From contig MEXZ01000018.1 of assembly GCA_001773855.1 (NCBI GenBank), forward strand, positions 2,901 through 14,063: 11,163 bases of DNA, written 5' to 3'. The notes beneath the pieces were generated by a model. That model ran no database searches, was not told the DNA's origin, and saw only the letters and a program-made list of their open reading frames with translations. Source of the stretch: Candidatus Aminicenantes bacterium RBG_13_64_14. Its GTDB lineage: Bacteria > Acidobacteriota > Aminicenantia > Aminicenantales > Saccharicenantaceae. Below are positions 1 through 5,315 of this stretch, in pieces (position 1 is the stretch's first letter; the number at the start of each line of letters is the position of its first letter). A program made the translations under genes and the position numbers.

Positions 1-380
1 CTATTGGCGCCGTTGTCGTCCGGTACGGCCGTATCGTTTCCCGCGGCTCGAACAAGCCCGTCGATTGCTCCGACCCCACGGCCCACGCCGAGATCGTCGC
101 CCTTCGCAAGGCGGCCAGGAAGGCCGGGAACTACCGCCTGCCGGACTGCGACATCTACGTGACCGTCGAACCCTGCGCGATGTGCCTTGGCGCCATCGTC
201 CAGGCCCGCATCCGCCGTCTGGTCTTCGGCGCGCTCGATCCCAAGGCCGGCGCCGTTTCCTCGATCATGAAGTTCCCCTTCGAGCGGACTAATCACCGGC
301 CCGAGGTCCTCAGCGGCGTCCTTGCCGACGAGTGCGCTAAGCTCCTCCGCGACTTCTTCCGCGCCCGTAGAAAGAAATAG
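1..380 (+). CDS. tadA: tRNA adenosine(34) deaminase TadA, 3' part (5' end outside window)
   Basis: TadA converts adenosine-34 to inosine in the anticodon wobble position of tRNA-Arg(ACG). Bases 1-2 end a codon whose start lies outside the window, and the readable frame begins at base 3. It gives 125 residues before the TAG at 378-380. The zinc site of the cytidine/deoxycytidylate deaminase fold is complete: HAE (His at 84-86, with the catalytic Glu two residues later) and PCAMC (Cys codons 174-176 and 183-185). The flanking DPTAHAEIVALR, FGALDPKAGAV and NHRPEVLSGVLADEC segments are typical of TadA rather than of guanine or cytosine deaminases. Family members are about 150-165 residues, so roughly 30 N-terminal residues are missing. 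A promoter for the following tRNA overlaps its last codons. Identity is strong; only the start cannot be assessed. Confidence 0.93.
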   Translation, partial: IGAVVVRYGRIVSRGSNKPVDCSDPTAHAEIVALRKAARKAGNYRLPDCDIYVTVEPCAMCLGAIVQARIRRLVFGALDPKAGAVSSIMKFPFERTNHRPEVLSGVLADECAKLLRDFFRARRKK

Positions 381-396
381 GGAATTCGGCTATAAT
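368..396 (+). promoter_or_regulatory. Predicted sigma-70-type promoter for tRNA-Ser(CGA)
   Basis: A perfect -10 hexamer TATAAT lies at 391-396. Seventeen bases upstream is TAGAAA at 368-373, which matches 4 of 6 bases of the TTGACA -35 consensus. Transcription would start near 403, giving a leader of about 20 nt before the tRNA at 425. The -35 element lies inside the last codons of tadA. The -10 is convincing in an otherwise GC-rich region; the -35 is weak. Confidence 0.6.
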
Positions 397-424
397 CTTG
401 GCTCTTCTCGTGTCCCGTTATTGC

Positions 425-516
425 GGAGAGGTGGCCGAGTGGTTGAAGGCGACGGTCTCGAAAACCGTTATCTCGAGCGATTGGGATCGCGGGTTCGAAT
501 CCCGCCCTCTCCGCCA
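425..516 (+). tRNA. tRNA-Ser (anticodon CGA), CCA encoded
   Basis: This is a serine tRNA that reads UCG codons. The acceptor stem is GGAGAGG (425-431) with CCTCTCC (506-512), followed by discriminator G513 and an encoded CCA at 514-516. The anticodon stem ACGGT/ACCGT (452-456, 464-468) closes the loop CTCGAAA, with anticodon CGA at 459-461. The T arm is GCGGG-TTCGAAT-CCCGC (489-505). A long variable arm lies between 469 and 488, as expected for a class II serine tRNA. The homoserine dehydrogenase gene begins 30 bases downstream with no U-tract terminator between, so the two may share a transcript. Confidence 0.96.
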
Positions 517-546
517 TGGAAATCCCGGCCTTGAGGGGCCGTCCTC

Positions 547-1602
547 ATGGAAAATAAAAGCGCGCCCGTGAAAACCGTCCCTCTGGTCGTCACGGGTTTC
601 GGCAACGTCGGCCGGGCCTTCTTTTCTCTATTGCGGGAAAAAAGGGAGGACCTCAAATGCCGTTACGGGCTTGCGCTCGACGTCCTGGCCGTGGCCCAGG
701 CGGAGGGCTGCTTCTATTACGGCGGGCCTCTCGAAGTCCGGCATATTTCCCGGGGCGGGGAGCCTTGGACCTCCGGCAATCCGTCCTGGCGCGCCGGAAT
801 GAAGGCCGCAGACATCATCAAGGAAACCAGGCCGGGCGGATGCCTCGTCGAATGCACGCTCTCCAACCTGGAGACGGGAGAGCCCGGCCTGTCCTATATC
901 ACCGGCGCCTTTCAGGGCGGCTGGCATGCCGTCGCCGCCAGCAAGGGGGCCTTGGTCGTCGGCTTACCGGATCTCAAGGCCAGGGCCGCGGAGAACGGCG
1001 TGTTTCTCAAGTTCAGCGGAGCCACCGCGGCCGCCCTGCCGACCCTCGACGTCGGCCTTTTCTCTCTCGCCGGTGCCCGGATCGAGGGCATCCAGGGCAT
1101 CCTCAACGGAACGACCAACTACATCCTGACCCGCATGGGGGAGGGGCTGGACTACGCAGAAGCGCTGCAGGAGGCCCAGACCAAGGGGATCGCCGAACCC
1201 GACCCGGCCCAGGACATCGGCGGCTGGGACACGGCCGGCAAGATCTTGCTCATCACCAACGCTTGTCTGGACGCGGCCTATGCCTTGAAGGACGTCCAGG
1301 TCTGCGGTATCGCCGGGGTGTCGGCCGATTTCGTCCGGTCCGCCCGGAAGGAAGGGCGGTCCGTCAAGCTTTTGGCCACGTCCGCTCCCGGCAGAAAGGG
1401 CGGGCGATGGAGCCTGGATGTCCGGCCGTCCCTCATCGACGCCACCCATCCGCTCGTCCACGTCAATGGGACGGAAAAGGGCATCTCCTTCCTCACCGAC
1501 TCCATGGGCACGGTGACGGTGACGGGCGGGAGGTCCAGCCCGCGCGGCGCGGCTGCGGCCCTTCTTAAGGACATCATCAACATCTACCGTCCGCCGTTCT
1601 GA
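547..1602 (+). CDS. hom: Homoserine dehydrogenase, short form without ACT domain
   Basis: It reduces aspartate-semialdehyde to homoserine with NAD(P)H, in the branch leading to threonine and methionine (cytosolic). The Rossmann dinucleotide motif GFGNVG is at residues 17-22. The catalytic domain has GILNGTTNYIL at 184-194 and the signature EPDPAQDIGGWDTAGK at 217-232. The residues matching yeast E208, D214, D219 and K223 are present as E217, D223, D228 and K232. Lys133 sits in the conserved ASKGALV segment. The protein is 351 residues and ends soon after the substrate domain, so the C-terminal ACT domain used for threonine feedback in the common ~430-residue form is absent; weak or no threonine inhibition is an inference. 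The start ATG has an AGGGG eight bases upstream. The gene lies between two tRNA-Ser genes, with no aspartokinase or threonine synthase nearby. The family is clear; in vivo substrate is inferred. Confidence 0.9.
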   Translation: MENKSAPVKTVPLVVTGFGNVGRAFFSLLREKREDLKCRYGLALDVLAVAQAEGCFYYGGPLEVRHISRGGEPWTSGNPSWRAGMKAADIIKETRPGGCLVECTLSNLETGEPGLSYITGAFQGGWHAVAASKGALVVGLPDLKARAAENGVFLKFSGATAAALPTLDVGLFSLAGARIEGIQGILNGTTNYILTRMGEGLDYAEALQEAQTKGIAEPDPAQDIGGWDTAGKILLITNACLDAAYALKDVQVCGIAGVSADFVRSARKEGRSVKLLATSAPGRKGGRWSLDVRPSLIDATHPLVHVNGTEKGISFLTDSMGTVTVTGGRSSPRGAAAALLKDIINIYRPPF

Positions 1603-1630
1603 GCGAAGGAGGGACTGTCCCTCCTTCGCT
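1602..1630 (+). repeat. Perfect inverted repeat (14-bp arms) after hom; possible terminator or REP-like hairpin
   Basis: The arms AGCGAAGGAGGGAC (1602-1615) and GTCCCTCCTTCGCT (1617-1630) are perfect reverse complements around one central T. The RNA would form a stem of 12-13 bp. It begins on the last base of the hom stop codon. No U-run follows directly (the next T tract is at 1655-1661), so it is not a classic intrinsic terminator. It could stop transcription by stem stability, protect the hom mRNA 3' end, or be one copy of a dispersed palindromic repeat. Being symmetric, it would fold on either strand. Confidence 0.75.
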
Positions 1631-1640
1631 GGTGCCCGCG

Positions 1641-1669
1641 TTGACCAATCCCTGTTTTTTTGATAACGT
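1641..1669 (+). promoter_or_regulatory. Possible promoter for tRNA-Ser(GGA)
   Basis: TTGACC at 1641-1646 matches 5 of 6 bases of the -35 consensus. Downstream the sequence is AT-rich for this genome. The -10 could be GATAAC at 1662-1667 (spacer 15) or TAACGT at 1664-1669 (spacer 17); neither is ideal. Transcription would start about 30-35 bases before the tRNA at 1710. The AT-rich island and good -35 support a promoter here; its exact -10 is uncertain. Confidence 0.45.
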
Positions 1670-1709
1670 TGTCGATATCGTGGCCCGTTGGCTTTTGGAC
1701 CGGAGGAAC

Positions 1710-1801
<92 letters not shown>

Positions 1802-1851
1802 TTCACGCAGCGAAAGAACAAAGGGCAGAAATAACCTTAAGGAGATATGAC

Positions 1852-3057
1852 ATGGACAGCAAAGATATCATCGTGGTGGAAGACCTCTACGGGGCTCACA
1901 ATTATCATCCCCTCGACGTTGTTATCACCAAGGCCCAGGGAATTTGGATGCATGACATCGAAGGCCGCAAGTACCTCGATTGCCTGAGCGCTTACTCCGC
2001 CGTCAACCAGGGCCACCGGCATCCCCGGATCGTCCGGGCTCTCGTCGAACAGACCCGCAAGCTGACCCTGACCTCCCGGGCCTTCCGCAACGACCAGTGG
2101 CCGATGCTGGCCAAGGAACTTTGCGAAATGACGGGCTACTCCATGGTCATGCCCATGAATTCGGGGGCCGAAGCCGTCGAGACCGCCGTCAAGACGGCAC
2201 GCAAGTGGGCTTATATGAACAAGGACGTTCCCCAGGACAGGGCCGAGATCATCGCCTGCGCTAACAACTTCCATGGCCGTACCGTCACGGTCATCAGTTT
2301 CTCGACCGAGCCGCTTTACCGCAAGGATTTTGGCCCCTTCACGCCGGGTTTCACCATCGTCCCCTTCGGCGACGCGGATGCTTTGGAGAAGGCCATCACC
2401 CCTAGCACGGCCGCGTTCATCGTCGAACCCATCCAGGCCGAAGCGGGGATCCTCATCCCCCCCGCCGGGTTCCTCAAGAGAGCCGCCGAGATCTGCAAGA
2501 GAAACAACGTCCTCTTCATCGCCGACGAGATCCAGACCGGCCTCGGCCGGGTGGGCAAGTTCTTCGCTTGTGAATTCGAGGACGTAAGGCCCGATATAGT
2601 CGTCATCGGCAAGTCCTTGGGCGGAGGCTGCTACCCCATCTCCGCGGTCCTGGCCGACCGGGAGATCCTCGGCGTCTTCAAGCCCGGCGAGCACGGCTCG
2701 ACCTTCGGCGGCAATCCCCTCGGCTGCGCCGTGGCCCGGGAAAGCCTGCGCGTCATCCGGGAGGAGAAGCTTGTCGAGAACGCCGCCGAACGGGGCCAGT
2801 CGTTCATGGAAAAGCTGCGCAAGGTCCGCAGCCGGCACATCAAGGAGGTCCGCGGCCGCGGGCTTCTCATCGGCATCGAGCTTCATCCGGGGGCCGGGGG
2901 CGCCCGGCGTTTCTGCGAGGAGCTGATGAAGGAAGGCCTCCTCTGCAAGGAAACCCACGACAACGTCATCCGCTTGGCTCCTCCGCTCATCATCAGGGAG
3001 AAGGACCTCAATTGGGCCCTCAAGCGCATTAAAACCGTCTTCAAAAGGCTGGCCTGA
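1852..3057 (+). CDS. rocD: Ornithine aminotransferase (ornithine--oxo-acid transaminase)
   Basis: A PLP enzyme that moves the delta-amino group of ornithine to 2-oxoglutarate, giving glutamate-5-semialdehyde and glutamate; it links arginine/ornithine breakdown to proline and glutamate. The frame is open upstream, but ATG 1852 is chosen because AAGGAG (1839-1844) lies just before it and the resulting 401 residues match the family length. Class III aminotransferase features: NSGAEAVE at 103-110, NNFHGRT at 138-144, EPIQAEAG at 192-199, DEIQTG at 225-230, the PLP Schiff-base Lys254 in IGKSLGGG, and STFGGNPLG at 283-291. Ornithine-specific hallmarks are YGAHNYHPL at 13-21 and SAYSAVNQGH at 46-55. 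R143 and E197 match the human OAT residues that contact substrate. Acetylornithine or GABA aminotransferase is less likely because of these segments. It stands alone downstream of tRNA-Ser(GGA), without arginase or P5C dehydrogenase in the window. Confidence 0.92.
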   Translation: MDSKDIIVVEDLYGAHNYHPLDVVITKAQGIWMHDIEGRKYLDCLSAYSAVNQGHRHPRIVRALVEQTRKLTLTSRAFRNDQWPMLAKELCEMTGYSMVMPMNSGAEAVETAVKTARKWAYMNKDVPQDRAEIIACANNFHGRTVTVISFSTEPLYRKDFGPFTPGFTIVPFGDADALEKAITPSTAAFIVEPIQAEAGILIPPAGFLKRAAEICKRNNVLFIADEIQTGLGRVGKFFACEFEDVRPDIVVIGKSLGGGCYPISAVLADREILGVFKPGEHGSTFGGNPLGCAVARESLRVIREEKLVENAAERGQSFMEKLRKVRSRHIKEVRGRGLLIGIELHPGAGGARRFCEELMKEGLLCKETHDNVIRLAPPLIIREKDLNWALKRIKTVFKRLA

Positions 3058-3077
3058 ACCGGGCAGCCGGATAACAG

Positions 3078-3097
3078 TTGTCCGTTTTTTAGGACAA
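3078..3097. promoter_or_regulatory. Palindrome TTGTCC-N8-GGACAA, candidate activator-binding site
   Basis: The half sites TTGTCC (3078-3083) and GGACAA (3092-3097) are perfect inverted repeats separated by 8 bases that include six T. The centre is about 75 bp upstream of the start predicted from the sigma-54 promoter, where enhancer-binding activators of sigma-54 often bind. As RNA it could also form a 6-bp hairpin after rocD, but no U-tract follows it. The operator role is inferred from position and symmetry; the binding protein is unknown. Confidence 0.45.
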
Positions 3098-3098
3098 A

Positions 3099-3118
3099 CC
3101 GCCCCGCGGCGGCCTTTT
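3099..3118 (+). terminator. Weak intrinsic-terminator-like hairpin after rocD
   Basis: CCGCC (3099-3103) pairs with GGCGG (3108-3112) across a four-base loop, and CCTTTT follows directly. The stem is short (5 bp) but all G:C, and the U-run is short. It lies about 40 bases after the rocD stop codon and before the next promoter, a sensible place to end the rocD transcript. Confidence 0.35.
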
Positions 3119-3137
3119 GAACTGCCTGGGATAGGCT

Positions 3138-3153
3138 TGGCATATTCCTTGCA
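3138..3153 (+). promoter_or_regulatory. Sigma-54 (RpoN) -24/-12 promoter of the Trp-rich lipoprotein gene
   Basis: TGGCAT-N5-TTGCA matches the sigma-54 consensus TGGCAC-N5-TTGC[A/T] at all but one position. The invariant GG (3139-3140) and GC (3151-3152) have exactly ten bases between them. The predicted start is about 3164, leaving a leader of about 14 nt that contains a consensus AGGAGG (3166-3171), six bases before the ATG at 3178. The tight spacing of all these elements supports the call. Such promoters need an ATP-hydrolysing enhancer-binding protein, none of which is encoded in this window. Confidence 0.75.
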
Positions 3154-3177
3154 AAATAACGGTTTAGGAGGACAGAG

Positions 3178-4347
3178 ATGAAAAAGATCCTGGGATTCCT
3201 GGTCTTGGTAATGCTCTTCGGTGCGGGCTGTTTATTGTACGTCCCCTACGACGAATCCAACAGGCCCCCTCAAGAGAACTCGTATGAGGGAGACAGGGGT
3301 GCCTACGGCGGCTTGGATACCGCCTATTTTTATGAACAGATGCAGCCCTACGGCAGGTGGGTTTCCTACTCTGCCTACGGCTACGTTTGGATCCCTCGGG
3401 ACGTAGGCTACAAGTGGCGCCCCTATTCCCGGGGGAATTGGGCCTGGACCGACTACGGGTGGACGTGGGTTTCCCTCGAGCGCTGGGGCTGGATCGCCTA
3501 TCATTACGGCCGTTGGGGCTGGGACCGGCGGTTGGGCTGGTTCTGGGTTCCCGACGTCGTTTGGGGCCCGGCCTGGGTGGCCTGGAGATGGGGCGATGCG
3601 CACATCGGCTGGGCGCCCCTTCCTCCCGGCGTCGACTTCATTCCCGGACGCGGTTTCGGGCGTCACCAATGGGATATCCCCGGACATTACTGGAATTTCG
3701 TCCGCGGCCGCGATTTTATGGACAGGTCGCTCGACCGCTGGATCCTGCCGGCCGAGCGAAACGTCACCATCGTCAACCTGACCGTCCTCAACGTCAACGT
3801 CAACGTCAGGGATAACCGGGTGTTCAATGACGGGGTGGACGTCGAATATGTCCGCAGGCTGACCAACAAGGTTGTCGACAAGTACACGCTGAAGGCGGCG
3901 CCGCGCGCGGGCGAGGCACGCCTCGAAGGCCGCGACGTCGTCCTCTACAAGCCCGATATCGTCCGGAACGATGCGGCCAAGCCGAAGCAGTTCGTCGAGC
4001 AGGACAAAGCCGCGGACGAGCTCGACAACGAGCGCGCCGGCCGCATTTACCGCCAGGTTCCCCGCGATGGGAGCGCCGCCCTTCGCCAGGCCCACGAGCA
4101 GGAAGTGAAGCTCATGCAGGATAGTCAGGAATCCGAGGTCAACGAGATTCGGCGCAAGGCCGATGACGAGAAAGCGAAGATCCAAAACCCGGCCGAGAAA
4201 CAGAAGGTGGACGGCCAGGTCAAGTCTAAGATCGCCGAGCTGAAGAAAAAGCACCAGGAAGAGAAGGCCGAGATGACGGAGCGGCAGAAGGCGGAGGAAG
4301 CGAAGACGAAGAAAGCGCCGGTCAAGAAGAAGATCGACAAGAACTAG
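3178..4347 (+). CDS. Trp/Tyr-rich lipoprotein with DUF6600-like domain and charged coiled-coil tail
   Basis: Function unknown. Residues 1-17 form a short signal sequence (MKK, then a hydrophobic run) ending in FGAGC, a slightly atypical lipobox with Cys18 as the likely lipidated residue, so the protein is probably exported and membrane-anchored. Residues 50-150 carry 18 Trp and many Tyr/Gly in repeated units such as YGYVWIP, YGWTWVS, YGRWGWD, GWFWVPD and IGWAPLPPG. This pattern matches the DUF6600 family as I know it. Residues 195-212 hold a beta-like VTIVNLTVLNVNVNV stretch. From about 300 to the end the chain is highly charged (Glu/Lys/Gln/Ala) and probably a helical coiled coil, ending in a Lys-rich tail. 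It has its own sigma-54-type promoter and a consensus ribosome binding site. It ends tail-to-tail with the EamA gene, with stop codons sharing the palindrome CTAG. An envelope or stress role is only inferred. Confidence 0.8.
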   Translation: MKKILGFLVLVMLFGAGCLLYVPYDESNRPPQENSYEGDRGAYGGLDTAYFYEQMQPYGRWVSYSAYGYVWIPRDVGYKWRPYSRGNWAWTDYGWTWVSLERWGWIAYHYGRWGWDRRLGWFWVPDVVWGPAWVAWRWGDAHIGWAPLPPGVDFIPGRGFGRHQWDIPGHYWNFVRGRDFMDRSLDRWILPAERNVTIVNLTVLNVNVNVRDNRVFNDGVDVEYVRRLTNKVVDKYTLKAAPRAGEARLEGRDVVLYKPDIVRNDAAKPKQFVEQDKAADELDNERAGRIYRQVPRDGSAALRQAHEQEVKLMQDSQESEVNEIRRKADDEKAKIQNPAEKQKVDGQVKSKIAELKKKHQEEKAEMTERQKAEEAKTKKAPVKKKIDKN

Positions 4348-5204
4348 GACGTCCGCCGCGCCCGGACCGTGGCGACGAGCGCGGCAGCCAGAACGACCGC
4401 CCCTCCCGAGACCGTTCTCAGGGAGGGGCTTTCTTTAAGAAAGAGCAGGGCGAGGAGGATACCGTAAACCGGCTCGAGCGAGCTCAGGATGCTCGCCGTC
4501 CTGGCCCGGACCTCCCTCATTCCGTCGATGAACAGGGTATGGGCCCCCGCCGTGAAGATAACACCGAGTACGGCGATGAGCCCCAAGTCCCGCATAGATA
4601 GTGCGAAGTCGGCCCGGACGACGGCCGGGACCAGGAAGATGGCGGCGAAGAGGTCTTGGTAGAAGGCCACGGCCAGGCTCGACTGCCGCGAGGCCAGGAC
4701 CCGGTTGAGGACCGACAGGATGGAAAAGGTCAGGCCCGCCCCAAGCCCCCAAAGGACACCGCGGACGACGGCGTCGGAAGGGTCGAAGCCCGGGATGATC
4801 AGGTACAGGCCCAGGACGCAGAGGAAGGCGTAGCCGAGGCTGGCCGGGTCCCAGCGTTCCCTCATCAGGAGCGGTTCCAGAAAGACCGTGAAGACCGGGA
4901 AGCTGGCATAGGCGAGGAGGCCGACGGCCACCGAGGAGACCTGGATGGCCTTGAAGAACATCGTCTAGTGGGCGGCCAGGGTAAGCCCGCAGACGGCTAG
5001 GAGGACCAGATCCCGCCGCGGGACGATCCGGAACGAACGCCGCCCGAAACCAAGGACCGCGAAAAGCGCCAGGGATGCAAAAAGGACCCTACCGAAAACG
5101 ATGACGGGAGGGGAGAGGGCGAGCCACTTCCCGAACAGCCCCGGGAAGCCGAACAGGAAGACGGCCAGGTGGATCTCGAGAAGGCTGCGGGAGCTCGCTC
5201 GCAC
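4344..5204 (-). pseudogene. EamA-family (DMT superfamily) transporter, interrupted by in-frame TAG
   Basis: The intact form would be a ten-helix inner-membrane permease for small metabolites; substrate unknown. Read on the minus strand, one frame gives 79 codons from GTG 5204, then TAG at 4967-4965, then 206 more codons to the TAG at 4346-4344. Together they match a full EamA protein of about 286 residues. The first half has LLEIHLAVFLFGFPGLFGKWLA and GRVLFASLALF, and the second EamA repeat begins near GVLWGLGAGLTFSILS and ends at LEPVYGILLALLFLKESP. The amber codon falls in LAAH-stop-TMFFKAIQ, where relatives have His-Trp, so one TGG to TAG change explains it. The first in-frame codon after it that could restart is ATG 4961-4959, without a ribosome binding site. 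The start is also doubtful: the best-placed ATG (5212) is in another frame. A pseudogene, assembly error or readthrough are all possible. Confidence 0.8.
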
Positions 5205-5226
5205 GGGCTCATTATATTCCTTTTCC

Positions 5227-5254
5227 TTGAATTTTAGCCGGTTTGTGCTAAGAT
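5227..5254 (+). promoter_or_regulatory. Predicted promoter for dnaX-ybaB-recR
   Basis: TTGAAT (5227-5232) and TAAGAT (5249-5254) are separated by 16 bases, with TG two bases before the -10 as in extended -10 promoters. Transcription would start near 5261, giving a leader of about 55 nt. The region is AT-rich compared with the genes around it. On the opposite strand the same stretch reads TAAAAT (5236-5231), a possible -10 for the divergent EamA gene, so the two promoters may overlap; no good -35 is visible for that one. Confidence 0.5.
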
Positions 5255-5276
5255 AAACTTTACTTTTTAAGGGAAA

Positions 5277-5309
5277 CGACCGGCTTCCCCTACCGTCTTC
5301 GGACGGTCG
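5277..5309 (+). promoter_or_regulatory. dnaX leader with two mutually exclusive hairpins
   Basis: Hairpin one is ACCGTC-TTCG-GACGGT (5292-5307), a 6-bp stem with the very stable C(UUCG)G tetraloop. Hairpin two pairs CGACCG (5277-5282) with CGGTCG (5304-5309). They share bases 5304-5307 and cannot form together. The dnaX ATG follows at 5316. The only Shine-Dalgarno-like bases (GGACGG, 5301-5306) lie inside hairpin one, so folding could lower initiation. A regulatory role is inferred. Confidence 0.4.
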
Positions 5310-5315
5310 AAACCC

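Noticed and set aside
293..517. Minus-strand open frame beginning MAERAGFEPA, and a similar one at 1584-1802
   Set aside because: These are the translations of the complement of the two tRNA-Ser genes, a well-known source of spurious proteins. The tRNA structure explains the sequence.
468..656. Minus-strand open frame containing GGEGGIRTRD
   Set aside because: It is another antisense reading of the tRNA-Ser(CGA) 3' end running into hom, with no coding signature of its own.
657..1568. 303-codon plus-strand open frame within hom in another frame
   Set aside because: It is an Arg/Pro/Gly-rich off-frame reading in high-GC DNA, while the hom frame has all catalytic motifs.
1837..2958. 373-codon minus-strand open frame opposite rocD (and one of 340 codons at 3232-4254)
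   Set aside because: These are antisense shadows of clearly recognised genes on the plus strand, with no ribosome binding site or domain.
4965..4967. TAG recoded as an amino acid (alternative code or pyrrolysine)
   Set aside because: TAG ends three genes in this window at the expected family lengths, and the affected site is a Trp position in a transporter, so a simple mutation or error is a better explanation.
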